A DNA stretch of 64,000 nt from JACCZX01 sp963824935 (GTDB taxonomy: Bacteria > Pseudomonadota > Gammaproteobacteria > Burkholderiales > Burkholderiaceae_F). Shown one piece after another: positions 45,228 through 54,424 of this stretch. The notes below the pieces were generated by a model that worked only from the letters and a program-made list of their open reading frames with translations, was not told where the DNA came from and ran no database searches. The position numbers and the translations under genes are program-made. Positions within the stretch are counted from its first letter, which is position 1; every line of letters starts with the position of its first letter. Location of the stretch: contig CAWGRF010000022.1 in NCBI GenBank assembly GCA_963824935.1, positions 1-64,000 on the forward strand, given 5' to 3'.

Positions 45228-45812
45228 ATGACATTGCCGGCAATCGAGACCGCGACCGCATCCGATGAAGCTTCCGTCATCGACCTGATCGTGCTGGCGT
45301 TCAGTGCGGACCCTGCGGCTCGTTGGACGTGGAGTGATCCGCAGCAGTACCTGACGCATTTTCGTCACTTCGCCCGGGCGTTCGGCGGCAAGTCGTTCAC
45401 GCATGGAAGCGCATACACCATTGACGGCTACGCGGGTGCCGCACTGTGGCTTCCGCCGAATGTCGAGCCTGATCAAGACGCATTGATCGGCCTGCTGCAA
45501 ACTACGGCGTCCGAGCAAAGTCAACGGCACGCCTTTGAAGTGTTCGACCAGATGGGTCGCTATCACCCGAGCGAGCCGCATTGGTATTTGCCACTGATGG
45601 GTGTCGATCCGTTTCACCAGGGCAAAGGACTGGGCTCGGCGTTGATGAAACATGCACTGATCCCCTGCGATCGCGATAGGACGCTCGCTTATCTAGAATC
45701 GACCAACCCGAAAAATATTCCCCTGTATCAAAGACACGGGTTTGAGTTGCTCGGAACGATTCAGGTGAAAAGCTCGCCGCCACTGTTTCCAATGCTGCGC
45801 AAGCCGCGCTGA
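45228..45812 (+). CDS. GNAT N-acetyltransferase
   Basis: 194 residues. The frame is open far upstream over the ABC genes, but homology begins at the ATG at 45228 (LPAIETATASDEASVIDLIVLAFS). Acetyl-CoA motif: LMGVDPFHQGKGLGSALMKHAL, then YLESTNPKNIPLYQRHGFELLG. The substrate is unknown. It lies between the ABC exporter and ada with no tight coupling to either. Confidence 0.87.
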   Translation: MTLPAIETATASDEASVIDLIVLAFSADPAARWTWSDPQQYLTHFRHFARAFGGKSFTHGSAYTIDGYAGAALWLPPNVEPDQDALIGLLQTTASEQSQRHAFEVFDQMGRYHPSEPHWYLPLMGVDPFHQGKGLGSALMKHALIPCDRDRTLAYLESTNPKNIPLYQRHGFELLGTIQVKSSPPLFPMLRKPR

Positions 45813-45915
45813 CAAGATGTGCTCGATTGAATTCAAGAGCAAGACTCGGAGTGCCCGACCTGCCGTTGATAGCTAGAGTGCGTCCATCGATCAACGCGTG
45901 TCGAAGGGATGCGAG

Positions 45916-46995
45916 ATGAACATGGTCACCAAATCTGAAATGCTTGCCGCTGCAACAATCAGCGATCCGCGCTGGGCCGCCGCGGTCAGGCGCGACCCGG
46001 CGGCGGACGGGAAGTTTTTCTACTCGGTCAGGAGCACTGGCGTGTACTGCCGCCCTTCGTGCGCCGCCCGTACGCCGCGGCCCGAAAACGTAGTCTTCTA
46101 TGACACAGCGGCCGACGCGGAGCGCGCGGGCTTCCGTCCGTGCAAACGTTGCCGGCCAGATCAGCCCGCAAGGGCGGATCAGCACGCGGCGAAGGTGGCC
46201 GACCTCTGCCGCTTTATCGAGAAGGCGGAACAGCCGCCGACTCTGCACGTACTGGCGGCGCGCGCAGGAATGAGCGCCTATCACCTGCATCGCGTCTTCA
46301 AGGGCATCACCGGATTGACGCCAAAGGCTTACGCAGCTGCGCATCGTGCCAAGCGTGTCAGGCAACAGCTCGATCACGGCAAGACGGTGACGCAAGCCAT
46401 CTACGACGCGGGCTACAACTCGCAGGGACGGTTCTACGAAGAATCGAATCACGTGCTCGGCATGACACCCACCACATATCGCGCGGGTGGCGTTGATACC
46501 GAAATACGCTTTGCCATCGGCGAGAGTTCGCTCGGTTCGATCCTCGTTGCGCAAAGCGACCGCGGTGTGTGCGCCATCATGATGGGTGACGATCCCGATC
46601 AGCTTGCGCGCGATCTGCAGGACCGGTTTCCGAATGCGCGACTGATCGGTGGCGACGCCGAGTTCGAGCAGGTGGTGGCAAAGGTCGTAGGACTGGTCGA
46701 AGCGCCGGGTGTGGGCCTTGATCTGCCGCTCGACGTGCGCGGCACCGCATTTCAGCAGCGCGTCTGGCAGGCATTGCGCGAGATCCCGGTGGGGGAGACG
46801 GTGAGTTACACCGAACTCGCCAAACGGATCGGCTCGCCAAAATCGTTCAGGGCGGTGGCGCAGGCGTGCGGCGCCAACCCGCTGGCGGTAGCGATTCCGT
46901 GCCATCGCGTCGTGCGCAACGATGGCGCGCTTTCGGGCTATCGCTGGGGCGTCGAGCGCAAGCGCGCGTTGCTCGAACGCGAAGGCAACGCATGA
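45916..46995 (+). CDS. ada: Ada: bifunctional DNA repair methyltransferase / AraC-type regulator
   Basis: 359 residues. The N-terminal zinc domain has Cys45, Cys49, Cys76 and Cys79 (VYCRPSCAA, PCKRC); Cys45 is the methylphosphotriester acceptor. The AraC-type HTH is LHVLAARAGMSAYHLHRVFKGITGLTPKAY. The C-terminal O6-methylguanine-DNA methyltransferase carries FQQRVWQALREIPVGETVSY and the acceptor Cys in AIPCHRVV. The ATG at 45916 has AAGGGA at good spacing; a GTG at 45898 is possible. No classic Ada box was found in the 100 bases upstream. Its stop overlaps the next gene by 4 bases. Confidence 0.96.
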   Translation: MNMVTKSEMLAAATISDPRWAAAVRRDPAADGKFFYSVRSTGVYCRPSCAARTPRPENVVFYDTAADAERAGFRPCKRCRPDQPARADQHAAKVADLCRFIEKAEQPPTLHVLAARAGMSAYHLHRVFKGITGLTPKAYAAAHRAKRVRQQLDHGKTVTQAIYDAGYNSQGRFYEESNHVLGMTPTTYRAGGVDTEIRFAIGESSLGSILVAQSDRGVCAIMMGDDPDQLARDLQDRFPNARLIGGDAEFEQVVAKVVGLVEAPGVGLDLPLDVRGTAFQQRVWQALREIPVGETVSYTELAKRIGSPKSFRAVAQACGANPLAVAIPCHRVVRNDGALSGYRWGVERKRALLEREGNA

Positions 46996-47222
46996 ATGTG
47001 CTCGATACCGAAATGAGCAAAGCGTTCGTGATGGCGGCGATCGGACAGCTGGTAGATGGCGACCTGGCCGAGTGGAATCGCACCGCAGATGGCGAACTCG
47101 AATTGCGCCTCGCATCGGGCGAGAGCTTCCTGATGGGTGACGGCAGTATTACTTCGCAGAAGCGCTTGACTGGAACGGTTTCTCTGCCGTCGATTCATCT
47201 CTTCGCGAGAACGCCCGGATGA
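46992..47222 (+). CDS. Small conserved-looking protein of unknown function between ada and a 2OG oxygenase
   Basis: 76 residues, not recognised. It starts at an ATGA overlap with ada and ends at an ATGA overlap with the oxygenase gene, so all three are translationally coupled. It contains FVMAAIGQLVDGDLAEWNRT, a GESFLMGDGSI segment and a beta-rich C-terminal part. There is no Cys, no membrane segment and no HTH. Double coupling suggests it acts with Ada or the oxygenase in alkylation damage, but that is inference. Confidence 0.7.
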   Translation: MNVLDTEMSKAFVMAAIGQLVDGDLAEWNRTADGELELRLASGESFLMGDGSITSQKRLTGTVSLPSIHLFARTPG

Positions 47223-47965
47223 ATGCGCGTGACGACGCGATGGCCGTCGCTTCGGCGACCGATGTGGCCGAACGGATCAAGGCAATCGACTGGGCGCAAG
47301 TGTCTGACGACCTTGACTCGCAGGGCAGCGCTGTCATCGAAAGCTTGATCTCGGCGGACGAGTGCGAGGCGCTCGCCGCTTTGTATCCGATCGACGGCTT
47401 GTTCCGCAGCCGAGTTGTCATGGCGCGGCATGGCTTCGGCCGCGGCGAGTACAAGTACTTCAGCTATCCGCTGCCGGAGTTGATCGCACGCTTGCGCACG
47501 GCGCTGTACCCGCCGCTCGCAGCAGTGGCCAATCGATGGAACGCCGCGATGGGGATCGACGTGCGGTTTCCGCAGAAGCACGCGCAGTTCATCAAGCGCT
47601 GCCACGCAGCGGGCCAGCGGCGGCCGACACCGCTGCTGCTGCAATACGGCGCCGATGACTACAACTGCCTGCACCAGGATTTGTACGGCGAGCACGTCTT
47701 TCCGCTGCAGCTCACGATCCTGCTGTCCGAGCCCGGCCGCGACTTCACCGGCGGCGAATTCGTGATGACCGAACAGCGTCCGCGCATGCAGTCCCGGCCG
47801 GTCGTGGTGCCGCTACGGCAGGGTGATGCGGTGATATTCGCAGTGCACCAGCGCCCGGTGCAGGGTACGCGCGGCGCGTATCGAGTCAATCTGCGGCACG
47901 GCGTCAGCCGTGTGCGTTCCGGCCACCGCCACACGGCAGGCATCATCTTTCACGACGCGACGTGA
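47219..47965 (+). CDS. 2-oxoglutarate/Fe(II)-dependent oxygenase
   Basis: 248 residues. The double-stranded beta-helix has the iron ligands H-x-D in NCLHQDLYGEHVFPLQ and a distal His in VNLRHGVSRV, with the 2OG-binding Arg in QGTRGAYRVN. The VPLRQGDAVIF strand sits between them. The family is the COG3826-type 2OG oxygenase, not the AlkB family (no AlkB nucleotide-recognition lid is seen). In E. coli ada is coupled to alkB; here a different 2OG oxygenase takes that place, so a role in alkylation repair or RNA/protein modification is plausible. Confidence 0.88.
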   Translation: MNARDDAMAVASATDVAERIKAIDWAQVSDDLDSQGSAVIESLISADECEALAALYPIDGLFRSRVVMARHGFGRGEYKYFSYPLPELIARLRTALYPPLAAVANRWNAAMGIDVRFPQKHAQFIKRCHAAGQRRPTPLLLQYGADDYNCLHQDLYGEHVFPLQLTILLSEPGRDFTGGEFVMTEQRPRMQSRPVVVPLRQGDAVIFAVHQRPVQGTRGAYRVNLRHGVSRVRSGHRHTAGIIFHDAT

Positions 47966-47974
47966 TGCACGTTC

Positions 47975-48377
47975 CTAAAGCGTGACCAAGTAGAAAACAA
48001 CGCCACCCGCAAGTGCGGCAAGCACTGCGGCACGCAGTCGGATCGCCGCGCCGTCCTCGGCGGCCGTTGCGGACAGCCCCAGCTTGTCGCCGGTGAGCAT
48101 CGGCGTAATCAAATCTTCGCCCCGCCACAGGTAAAACGCGATCGCGGCGACGTGCAGCGCCACCAGCGCGACCACGAGCCACCCGTTGTAGTAGTGCAGC
48201 GTTGATAAACGATCGCTCGTTGCACTCGGAAACAAACTTGACCCACGGGCCTTCGGTAAAGGTGCCGAGCTTGCCGGTCGTGAACGAGAACACAACCAGC
48301 GCCGCCAGCAGCCAGTGAAAAAGCCGCGTCGGCAGATCCCAGATTCGAACCTTTTGGCCCGCCTCGATGATCTGCAA
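47975..48377 (-). pseudogene. Cytochrome b561-type membrane protein with internal deletion and frameshift
   Basis: The N-terminus reads KVRIWDLPTRLFHWLLAALVVFSFTTG (first helix with the His ligand) but joins directly to TEGPWVKFVS, which in full-length relatives follows the third helix. After a frame break near 48232 comes ATSDRLSTLHYYNGWLVVALVALHVAAIAFYLW and PMLTGDK, the last helix with its His. About 70-80 residues (helices 2-3) are missing compared with the normal cytochrome b/b6-domain protein, so heme binding is likely lost. The TTG start at 48377 lies 11 bases after the secF stop. Confidence 0.75.
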
Positions 48378-48388
48378 CGGCGGCGTCC

Positions 48389-49324
48389 TTACGGCACGAG
48401 TTGCTGTTCGTCTTCCCGCTTGACCGGCTTCACCAGGTCTTCGCGCTTGATTCCAAGGTACATCGCGATCGCGGCCGCGACGAACACGGACGAGTAGATG
48501 CCGAACAGAATGCCGATCGTAAGGGCCAGCGCGAAGTAGTGCAGCGCCGGTCCGCCGAAGAACAGCATCGACAGCGACATCGCCAACGTGCAGCCGTGCG
48601 TGATGATCGTGCGCGAGATCGTGGCCGTGATCGCCGAATCGATGACCTCCACCACGCTGGCGCGGCGCATCTTCTTGAAGTGTTCGCGCACACGATCGAA
48701 GATGATCACCGACTCGTTGACCGAGTAGCCGAGCACGGCGAGCACCGCGGCGAGCACCGGCAGCGAGAACTCCCAGCCGAAGATCGAGAACACGCCGACG
48801 ACGAGTATCACGTCGTGCAAGTTGGCGATGATCGCGGCTACCGAGAACTTCCACTCGAAGCGGAAGGCGAGGTAGACCATGATGCCGATCACGACCATTA
48901 GCAGCGCAAGCAATCCGTCCTGTGCGAGTTCGGCGCCTACCTGCGGGCCGACGAATTCGACTCTGCGCAGTTCGACTTTCGGATCACCGGCACGCAGGGT
49001 CTCCATCACGCGCTCGGCCTGCTGGCCCGAGGTGACGCCTTGCTGCAGCGGCAGGCGAATCAACACATCGCGCGAGGTGCCGAAGTTCTGAACCTGAAAC
49101 TCGCCGCGTGCCTGCTGTTCGATCGCGCTGCGAATCTGCTCGAGCTGCGCCGGCTGCTGGTACGCGACCTCCATCACCGTTCCGCCGGTGAATTCGATCG
49201 ACAAATTAAGTCCTCGAAATACCAGGAAGCCGACCGCGATGACGAACGAGATCGCCGAGATCGCATTCAGAATCAGCGAATACCGCATGAACGGAATCGT
49301 GCGGTGGATGCGAAAGAATTCCAT
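48389..49324 (-). CDS. secF: Protein translocase subunit SecF
   Basis: 311 residues, six membrane helices. It starts FFRIHRTIPFMRY, followed by the periplasmic region with LSIEFTGGTVMEV and the conserved membrane blocks VGAELAQDGLLALLMVVIGIMVYLAFRFEWKFS, GYSVNESVIIFDRVRE and TISRTIITHGCTLAMSLSMLFFGG. With SecD it uses the proton gradient to aid SecYEG export. It begins nine bases after the secD stop. Intact. Confidence 0.98.
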   Translation of the reverse strand: MEFFRIHRTIPFMRYSLILNAISAISFVIAVGFLVFRGLNLSIEFTGGTVMEVAYQQPAQLEQIRSAIEQQARGEFQVQNFGTSRDVLIRLPLQQGVTSGQQAERVMETLRAGDPKVELRRVEFVGPQVGAELAQDGLLALLMVVIGIMVYLAFRFEWKFSVAAIIANLHDVILVVGVFSIFGWEFSLPVLAAVLAVLGYSVNESVIIFDRVREHFKKMRRASVVEVIDSAITATISRTIITHGCTLAMSLSMLFFGGPALHYFALALTIGILFGIYSSVFVAAAIAMYLGIKREDLVKPVKREDEQQLVP

Positions 49325-49333
49325 TACGTCGTC

Positions 49334-51196
49334 CTATTTCGCCGCAGCAGCGCCGGGCTTCCACACCTGACCGACCGAGATCGCCGGCAGTTTCTTGCGC
49401 GTGCCGTAGTACAGATTGACGATCGCGCGTGATACGTACACAGCCGAAAAAATCGACGTCAGAATTCCGAGCACGTGCACCACCGCGAATCCGCGCACCG
49501 GCCCCGAGCCAAATGTCAGCAAAGCGACACCGGCGATCAAAGTCGTGATGTTCGAATCCATGATCGTTGCCCACGCCTTGTCATACCCCTCGTAGATCGC
49601 CTGCTGCGGCGTTCGGCCGTTACGCAACTCTTCTCGTACGCGCTCGTTGATCAGCACGTTGGCATCGATTGCCATGCCGAGCGTGAGCGCAATCGCGGCG
49701 ATGCCGGGCAATGTCAAGGTTGCCTGCAGTAACGACAGCAGGGCGATCAGCAGCATCAGGTTGACTGTCAGCGCGACCACCGAGATGACTCCGAACACGC
49801 GGTAGTACAGGATCATGAAGATCGAAATCGCGGCAAAGCCGTAAAGCGTCGACTTGAAACCCCGGTCAATGTTCTCGGCGCCGAGGCTCGGGCCGATCGT
49901 TCTTTCTTCGATGATTTCCATCGGTGCGGCGAGCGAGCCGGAGCGGATCAGCAGCGCAAGGTCGGCGGTTTCCTGCACGCTGAAATTTCCGGTGATCTGA
50001 AACTGATTGCCGAACTCGCCTTGAATCGTCGCGACCGAGATCGCTTCGCCCTTGCCGCGCTCGTACAGCACGATCGCCATCAGGCGTCCGATGTTCTCGC
50101 GCGTTGCCGTGCGCATCGAGCGGCCACCGGCTTCGTCAAGTCGTACCGACACCGCAGGGCGCTGATTCTGGTCCAGCGTGGCCGAAGCACCGTTTAACTG
50201 CGAACCCGTGACGACAACTTCGCGCTTCAACGGAATCTGCTTGATCGTCTGACCGTCGCGTTGTGGCACTGTCACGGCACCCGGCGTTCCCGCGGCCATC
50301 GCATCCTGATCGACCAGTCGGATTTCCAGTGTCGCGGTGCGACCGAGCAGCTGCTTCGCGCGCGCAACATCCTGCACGCCGGGCAACTGCACGACGATGC
50401 GGTCGGTGCCTTGCTGTTGAATCACCGGCTCGGCTACGCCGAGTTCGTTGACGCGGTTATGCAAGGTCGAGATGTTCTGCCTGAGAGCGGAATCCTGAAT
50501 TGCCCTTTGCCCGACCGGCGTCAATGTCGCAACCAGCGCGAGGTCGTCGCCGCTTCCTGTCTCGCGCAGAGCGAGCTCGCCGATCTGCGAGCGCAACAGG
50601 TCCTGTGCGCGCGTGCGCATCTCGGCGTCGCGAAAACGGATCTCGATCGAGGCTGGCGTCTTGTTTATACCGGCGTGACGGATATTCTTTTCGCGCAGCA
50701 AGGTGCGGATATCCGACGTCAGCGTATCGAGCCGCTTGTCGATCGCTGCGCGCATATCGACCTGCAGCAGAAAGTGCACGCCGCCGCGCAAGTCGAGGCC
50801 GAGGTACATCGGCAATGCATTGACTCCGACCAGCCAGCGCGGCGTGTTGGAAATCAGATTCAGCGCGACGATGTAGGCCGGATCTTCCGCGTCGGGACTC
50901 AGAGCGCGCTGGATTGTGTCTTTCGCCTTCAGTTGGGTGTCGGTGTCGGCAAAGCGCACACGAACCGTGGAGTTGGTGCCGATAGTGTCGAAGAAAGCGC
51001 CGGCATGCGGTATCTGTGCTTCGTTCAGTATCGACTCGACTCTCGACATCAATGCCGGATCGATCTTGACCGTCTGCTTGCCAGAGGAAACCTGAACCGC
51101 CGGTGACTCGCCGAAAAAATTCGGCAGCGTGTAGATCGCGCCGAATATCAGCGCGATAGCAATGACGATATATTTCCAGAGCGCATAGCGGTTCAT
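49334..51196 (-). CDS. secD: Protein translocase subunit SecD
   Basis: 620 residues from the ATG at 51196; the frame extends to 51286 but only MNRYALWKYIVIAIALIFGAIY fits the family. GLDLRGGVHFLLQVD marks the first periplasmic domain, and the C-terminal membrane part has FKSTLYGFAAISIFMILYYR, LTLGMAIDANVLINERVREELRNG and the D519-equivalent Asp in MAIDANVLI. Intact. Operon order is queA-tgt-yajC-secD-secF. Confidence 0.98.
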   Translation of the reverse strand: MNRYALWKYIVIAIALIFGAIYTLPNFFGESPAVQVSSGKQTVKIDPALMSRVESILNEAQIPHAGAFFDTIGTNSTVRVRFADTDTQLKAKDTIQRALSPDAEDPAYIVALNLISNTPRWLVGVNALPMYLGLDLRGGVHFLLQVDMRAAIDKRLDTLTSDIRTLLREKNIRHAGINKTPASIEIRFRDAEMRTRAQDLLRSQIGELALRETGSGDDLALVATLTPVGQRAIQDSALRQNISTLHNRVNELGVAEPVIQQQGTDRIVVQLPGVQDVARAKQLLGRTATLEIRLVDQDAMAAGTPGAVTVPQRDGQTIKQIPLKREVVVTGSQLNGASATLDQNQRPAVSVRLDEAGGRSMRTATRENIGRLMAIVLYERGKGEAISVATIQGEFGNQFQITGNFSVQETADLALLIRSGSLAAPMEIIEERTIGPSLGAENIDRGFKSTLYGFAAISIFMILYYRVFGVISVVALTVNLMLLIALLSLLQATLTLPGIAAIALTLGMAIDANVLINERVREELRNGRTPQQAIYEGYDKAWATIMDSNITTLIAGVALLTFGSGPVRGFAVVHVLGILTSIFSAVYVSRAIVNLYYGTRKKLPAISVGQVWKPGAAAAK

Positions 51197-51206
51197 AAAT
51201 GCGGAT

Positions 51207-51554
51207 TCATGCGGGCTTGAACGTGTCTTTCGGCAACAGTGTCTGCACCGCCATTTTCTGCATCGAGAGCTGTACCGGCTGGCCATTGACCGCGGCCACC
51301 TGCAACGTCACGAACTGATCGTTGATCTCGGTGATCTTGCCGACGATGCCGCCCGCGGTGATCACTTCGTCGCCTTTTTTCAGCGAGTCGGCCATCGCCT
51401 TGTGTTCCTTCTGGCGCTTGACCTGCGGACGGATCAGCAGGAAGTAGAACACGACGAAGATCAGCACCATGAAGCCGATCGACATAATCGACGATTCAGG
51501 CCCCGACTGGGCGGCCGGCGCCGCCTGTGCGAACGCATTGCTGATGAGAAACAT
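51207..51554 (-). CDS. yajC: Preprotein translocase accessory subunit YajC
   Basis: 115 residues: an N-terminal hydrophobic segment with MSIGFMVLIFVVFYFLLIRPQ, then KRQKEHKAMADSLKKGDEVITAGGIVGKI, the standard YajC sequence. It binds SecDF in the inner membrane. It lies between tgt and secD with a 10-base gap to secD. Confidence 0.97.
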   Translation of the reverse strand: MFLISNAFAQAAPAAQSGPESSIMSIGFMVLIFVVFYFLLIRPQVKRQKEHKAMADSLKKGDEVITAGGIVGKITEINDQFVTLQVAAVNGQPVQLSMQKMAVQTLLPKDTFKPA

Positions 51555-51663
51555 GATGGTTGCCCTCGACGCAAATTGCAGGATGAAGGTTCAGCGGGGC
51601 GCGATTATAACGGCGGCCCCTCGATGATGCGGCGTGCAAACCTGTGGACAGTCGCCACCGAGT

Positions 51664-52794
51664 TCAAGCGCCGCGCATGCGGTCGCGCGCGAACTCAACC
51701 CGAAATTCGCCAAAGCGCTTTCCCGCAATTGCAGCGCGCGCCTGTTTCATCAGATTCAGGTAGTAATGCAGGTTATGAATCGTATTCAACCGCGCTCCCA
51801 GAATCTCATTGACCCGTTGTAAATGGTGCAGATACGAGCGCGAGAACGTTCGACAGGTAGGGCAGCCGCAGGTTTCATCGAGCGGCGCGGTGTCGGTGCG
51901 ATAGCGGCTGTTGCGCAGCTTGATGTCGCCATAGCGGGTGAAGAGCCAACCGTTACGCGCATTGCGCGTCGGCAGCACGCAATCGAACATGTCAATGCCG
52001 GCGTCGATCGCCTCGATCAGGTCTTCCGGTGTGCCGACCCCCATCAGATAGCGCGGCGCGTGCGCCGGCATTGCTGGTGCGGTGTGCGCCAGGATGCGCA
52101 GCATCTCCTCCTTGGGCTCGCCCACCGACAGGCCGCCGATCGCGTAACCGTCGAAACCGATGTCGATCAGACCGGCGAGCGATTCGTCACGCAGCGTCTC
52201 AAACATGCCGCCCTGCACGATGCCGAACAGGCTGTTCGAGTTGGCGGCACGATTGAATTCATTCGCACTGCGTTGCGCCCAGCGCAGTGACAGGTGCATC
52301 GAGTCTGCCGCTTCACGCTCCGTCGCGGGCCGGCCCTCTGTCTCGTACGGCGTGCATTCGTCGAACACCATCGCAATGTCCGCGTCGAGTACGCGCTGGA
52401 TGCGCATCGATTCTTCAGGCGTGAGAAAGAGCGGATCGCCGTTGACCGGCGAGGCGAACTTGACGCCTTCTTCGCTGATTTTGCGCAGTACCCCGAGCGA
52501 AAAAACCTGGAATCCGCCGGAGTCGGTGAGTAACGGGCGCGGCCAACCCATGAATCGATGCAGGCCATCGTGCACAGAAATCACGTCCAACCCCGGGCGC
52601 AACCAAAGATGAAACGTATTGCCGAGGACGATCTGTGCGCCGATGTCGATCAATTCGTCGGGGTCCATCGCCTTGACAGTGCCGTAGGTTCCCACCGGCA
52701 TGAAAACCGGGGTATCGACGACGCCGTGCGCGAGAGTCAAGCGGCCCGCACGCGCCCGGCCATCATGCGCGACCACCTCGAACGCCAGACTCAT
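51664..52794 (-). CDS. tgt: Queuine tRNA-ribosyltransferase
   Basis: 376 residues, intact. It exchanges guanine-34 for preQ1 in GUN-anticodon tRNAs. Landmarks are GTYGTVKAMDPDELIDIGAQIVLGNTFHLWLRPG, LTDSGGFQVFSLG with the nucleophile-region Asp, GIVQGG, GGLSVGEPKEEM and the zinc site CGCPTCRTFSRSYLHHL. Its start overlaps the queA stop by 4 bases (52791-52794). Confidence 0.98.
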   Translation of the reverse strand: MSLAFEVVAHDGRARAGRLTLAHGVVDTPVFMPVGTYGTVKAMDPDELIDIGAQIVLGNTFHLWLRPGLDVISVHDGLHRFMGWPRPLLTDSGGFQVFSLGVLRKISEEGVKFASPVNGDPLFLTPEESMRIQRVLDADIAMVFDECTPYETEGRPATEREAADSMHLSLRWAQRSANEFNRAANSNSLFGIVQGGMFETLRDESLAGLIDIGFDGYAIGGLSVGEPKEEMLRILAHTAPAMPAHAPRYLMGVGTPEDLIEAIDAGIDMFDCVLPTRNARNGWLFTRYGDIKLRNSRYRTDTAPLDETCGCPTCRTFSRSYLHHLQRVNEILGARLNTIHNLHYYLNLMKQARAAIAGKRFGEFRVEFARDRMRGA

Positions 52795-53835
52795 TGCGCA
52801 CGCTCCAGCAGCATCGCATCACCGTAGCTGAAAAACCGGTAACGCTGCTCGATTGCGTGCGCGTATGCAGCTCGAAGCCGATCGAGGCCGGCGAACGCGC
52901 ACACGAGCATCAGCAGAGTCGACTTCGGCAGATGAAAATTGGTCAGCAGCAAGTCGACAACGCGAAATCGATAGCCCGGCGTGATGAACAGCGCCGTTTC
53001 GCTCGTACCGGTACGCACTCGGGCCTCCGGCGCACCATCGACCGCCGATTCGATGGCCCGCAAGCTGGTGGTGCCGACGGCAATGACGCGCCGTCCTGCT
53101 GCGATCGCTTCGTTGATCGCCCGCGCAGCCGCTTTGGATATTTCGTAACGCTCGGAGTGCATCCGGTGCTCGGCGATCCGCTCGACTCGCACCGGCTGAA
53201 ACGTGCCGGCGCCGACATGCAACGTCAGGTGCGCGAGCTCGACACCGCTTTCGCGCAAACGAGCTAGCAGCTGTTCGGTGAAGTGAAGTCCGGCGGTCGG
53301 TGCGGCGACCGCGCCCGGCCGCGCTGCGTACACCGTTTGATAGCGGCTCGCGTCGGTCGAATCGGGCGCGTGATCGATGTACGGTGGAAGTGGCACCCGT
53401 CCGTGCTGCGCCAGCGCGTCGAGTACATCGCAATCAAAACGCAGTACGAAGAAATCATCCTGCCGCCCCTCAACGGTGGCCTGCACGGCTTCATCGAAGA
53501 TGAAACGTGCACCACGCGATGGCGTGTGGCTGGTGCGCACCATCGCCAGCGCGAGTGTGGGTTCGAGCACGCGCTCGACCAGCGCCTCCACCTTGCCGCC
53601 GCTCGGCTTGCGTCCCAGCAGACGCGCGTTGATCACTTTCGTGTCGTTGAATACGAGCAGATCACCGGGCCGCAGCAACTGTTCTATGTCTCCAAAGCGC
53701 CGATCCGCGAGTCCGTCGCGCGCCACATGCAGCAACCGGCTCGCCGCACGATCAGCCAGCGGATGCTGCGCAATCAATTCGCGCGGCAACTCGAAAGTCG
53801 AAATCGGCAAGAGTCAGTTCGGTGTCGATCTGCAT
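52791..53835 (-). CDS. queA: S-adenosylmethionine:tRNA ribosyltransferase-isomerase (frameshift near N-terminus)
   Basis: About 348 residues. It makes epoxyqueuosine from preQ1-tRNA. LPRELIAQHPLADRAASRLL, LLVFNDTKVINARLLGRK, GRVPLPPYID, HVGAGTFQPVR and GTTSLRAIES are clear. The long frame starts at a TTG (53810), but the true N-terminus LTLADFDF lies just upstream in another frame from the ATG at 53835. An extra C near 53785 separates them: removing it gives DFDFELPREL. A gene caller would lose these residues. Confidence 0.95.
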
Positions 53836-53884
53836 GGCTTTACCGGCCACTATTACTGATGGTAGCCGCTTGGCCACCCAGCAA

Positions 53885-54412
53885 CTAAGCGCCGAGATTG
53901 CGGTAGTAGTAGGTGGTGCTGCACAGGCCGCCTTGCGGGAACAAGGCGTAGCCGGGGATATCACCCACACGCACCCAACCCAGGCGCTCGTACAGGCGTG
54001 CGGCGTCGCCTTCGGTGACGGCGTCGAGCACCAGCAGTGTCTTGCCGCATTCGCGCGCCGTGGCTTCGGCGGCTCGCATCAGCGCCGCTCCTAGCCCTTG
54101 GCGGCGGGCGCGGCGATGCACCAGCATCTTCGACAGATCGGCGCGGTGCGGTTGGTTCTCGGGCAGGTCGAACACCAACTGCACGGTGCCGCACGCGCCT
54201 TGCGCATCTTCGGCGACCAGCAGCGCGCGTTCACCCGCAGCCACGCCTTGCGCCACTCGGCGCCAGAACGCCACGGCGCGCTCGCGCGTCAGCGGGTGCA
54301 TGAAGCTCACCGACGCACCGCCTTCGACGCAATCGATCAACACGTCGGCGAGTGCGTCGATCTGCGCCTCATCGAGCACCTGCAGGCGTCGTAGCGACCA
54401 GGGTGTCATCAT
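53885..54412 (-). CDS. GNAT N-acetyltransferase
   Basis: 175 residues. Acetyl-CoA binding region ADLSKMLVHRRARRQGLGAALMRAAEATARE (R/Q-x-x-G-x-G/A at RRQGLG) and the C-terminal ARLYERLGWVRVGDIPGYALFPQG. The sequence is typical of small-molecule acetyltransferases near antibiotic-type GNATs. The substrate is unknown. It starts 12 bases after the DUF1697 stop, so the two are probably co-transcribed. Confidence 0.88.
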   Translation of the reverse strand: MMTPWSLRRLQVLDEAQIDALADVLIDCVEGGASVSFMHPLTRERAVAFWRRVAQGVAAGERALLVAEDAQGACGTVQLVFDLPENQPHRADLSKMLVHRRARRQGLGAALMRAAEATARECGKTLLVLDAVTEGDAARLYERLGWVRVGDIPGYALFPQGGLCSTTYYYRNLGA

Positions 54413-54424
54413 CGTCTCGAGGAG

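Noticed and set aside
45813..45915. Ada box upstream of ada
   Set aside because: No AAAGCGCA-type or AAT-spacer-GCAA sequence is present, so self-activation cannot be claimed from sequence.
45502..47115. 537-codon open frame on the minus strand
   Set aside because: It is antisense to the GNAT and ada genes and of shadow-like composition.
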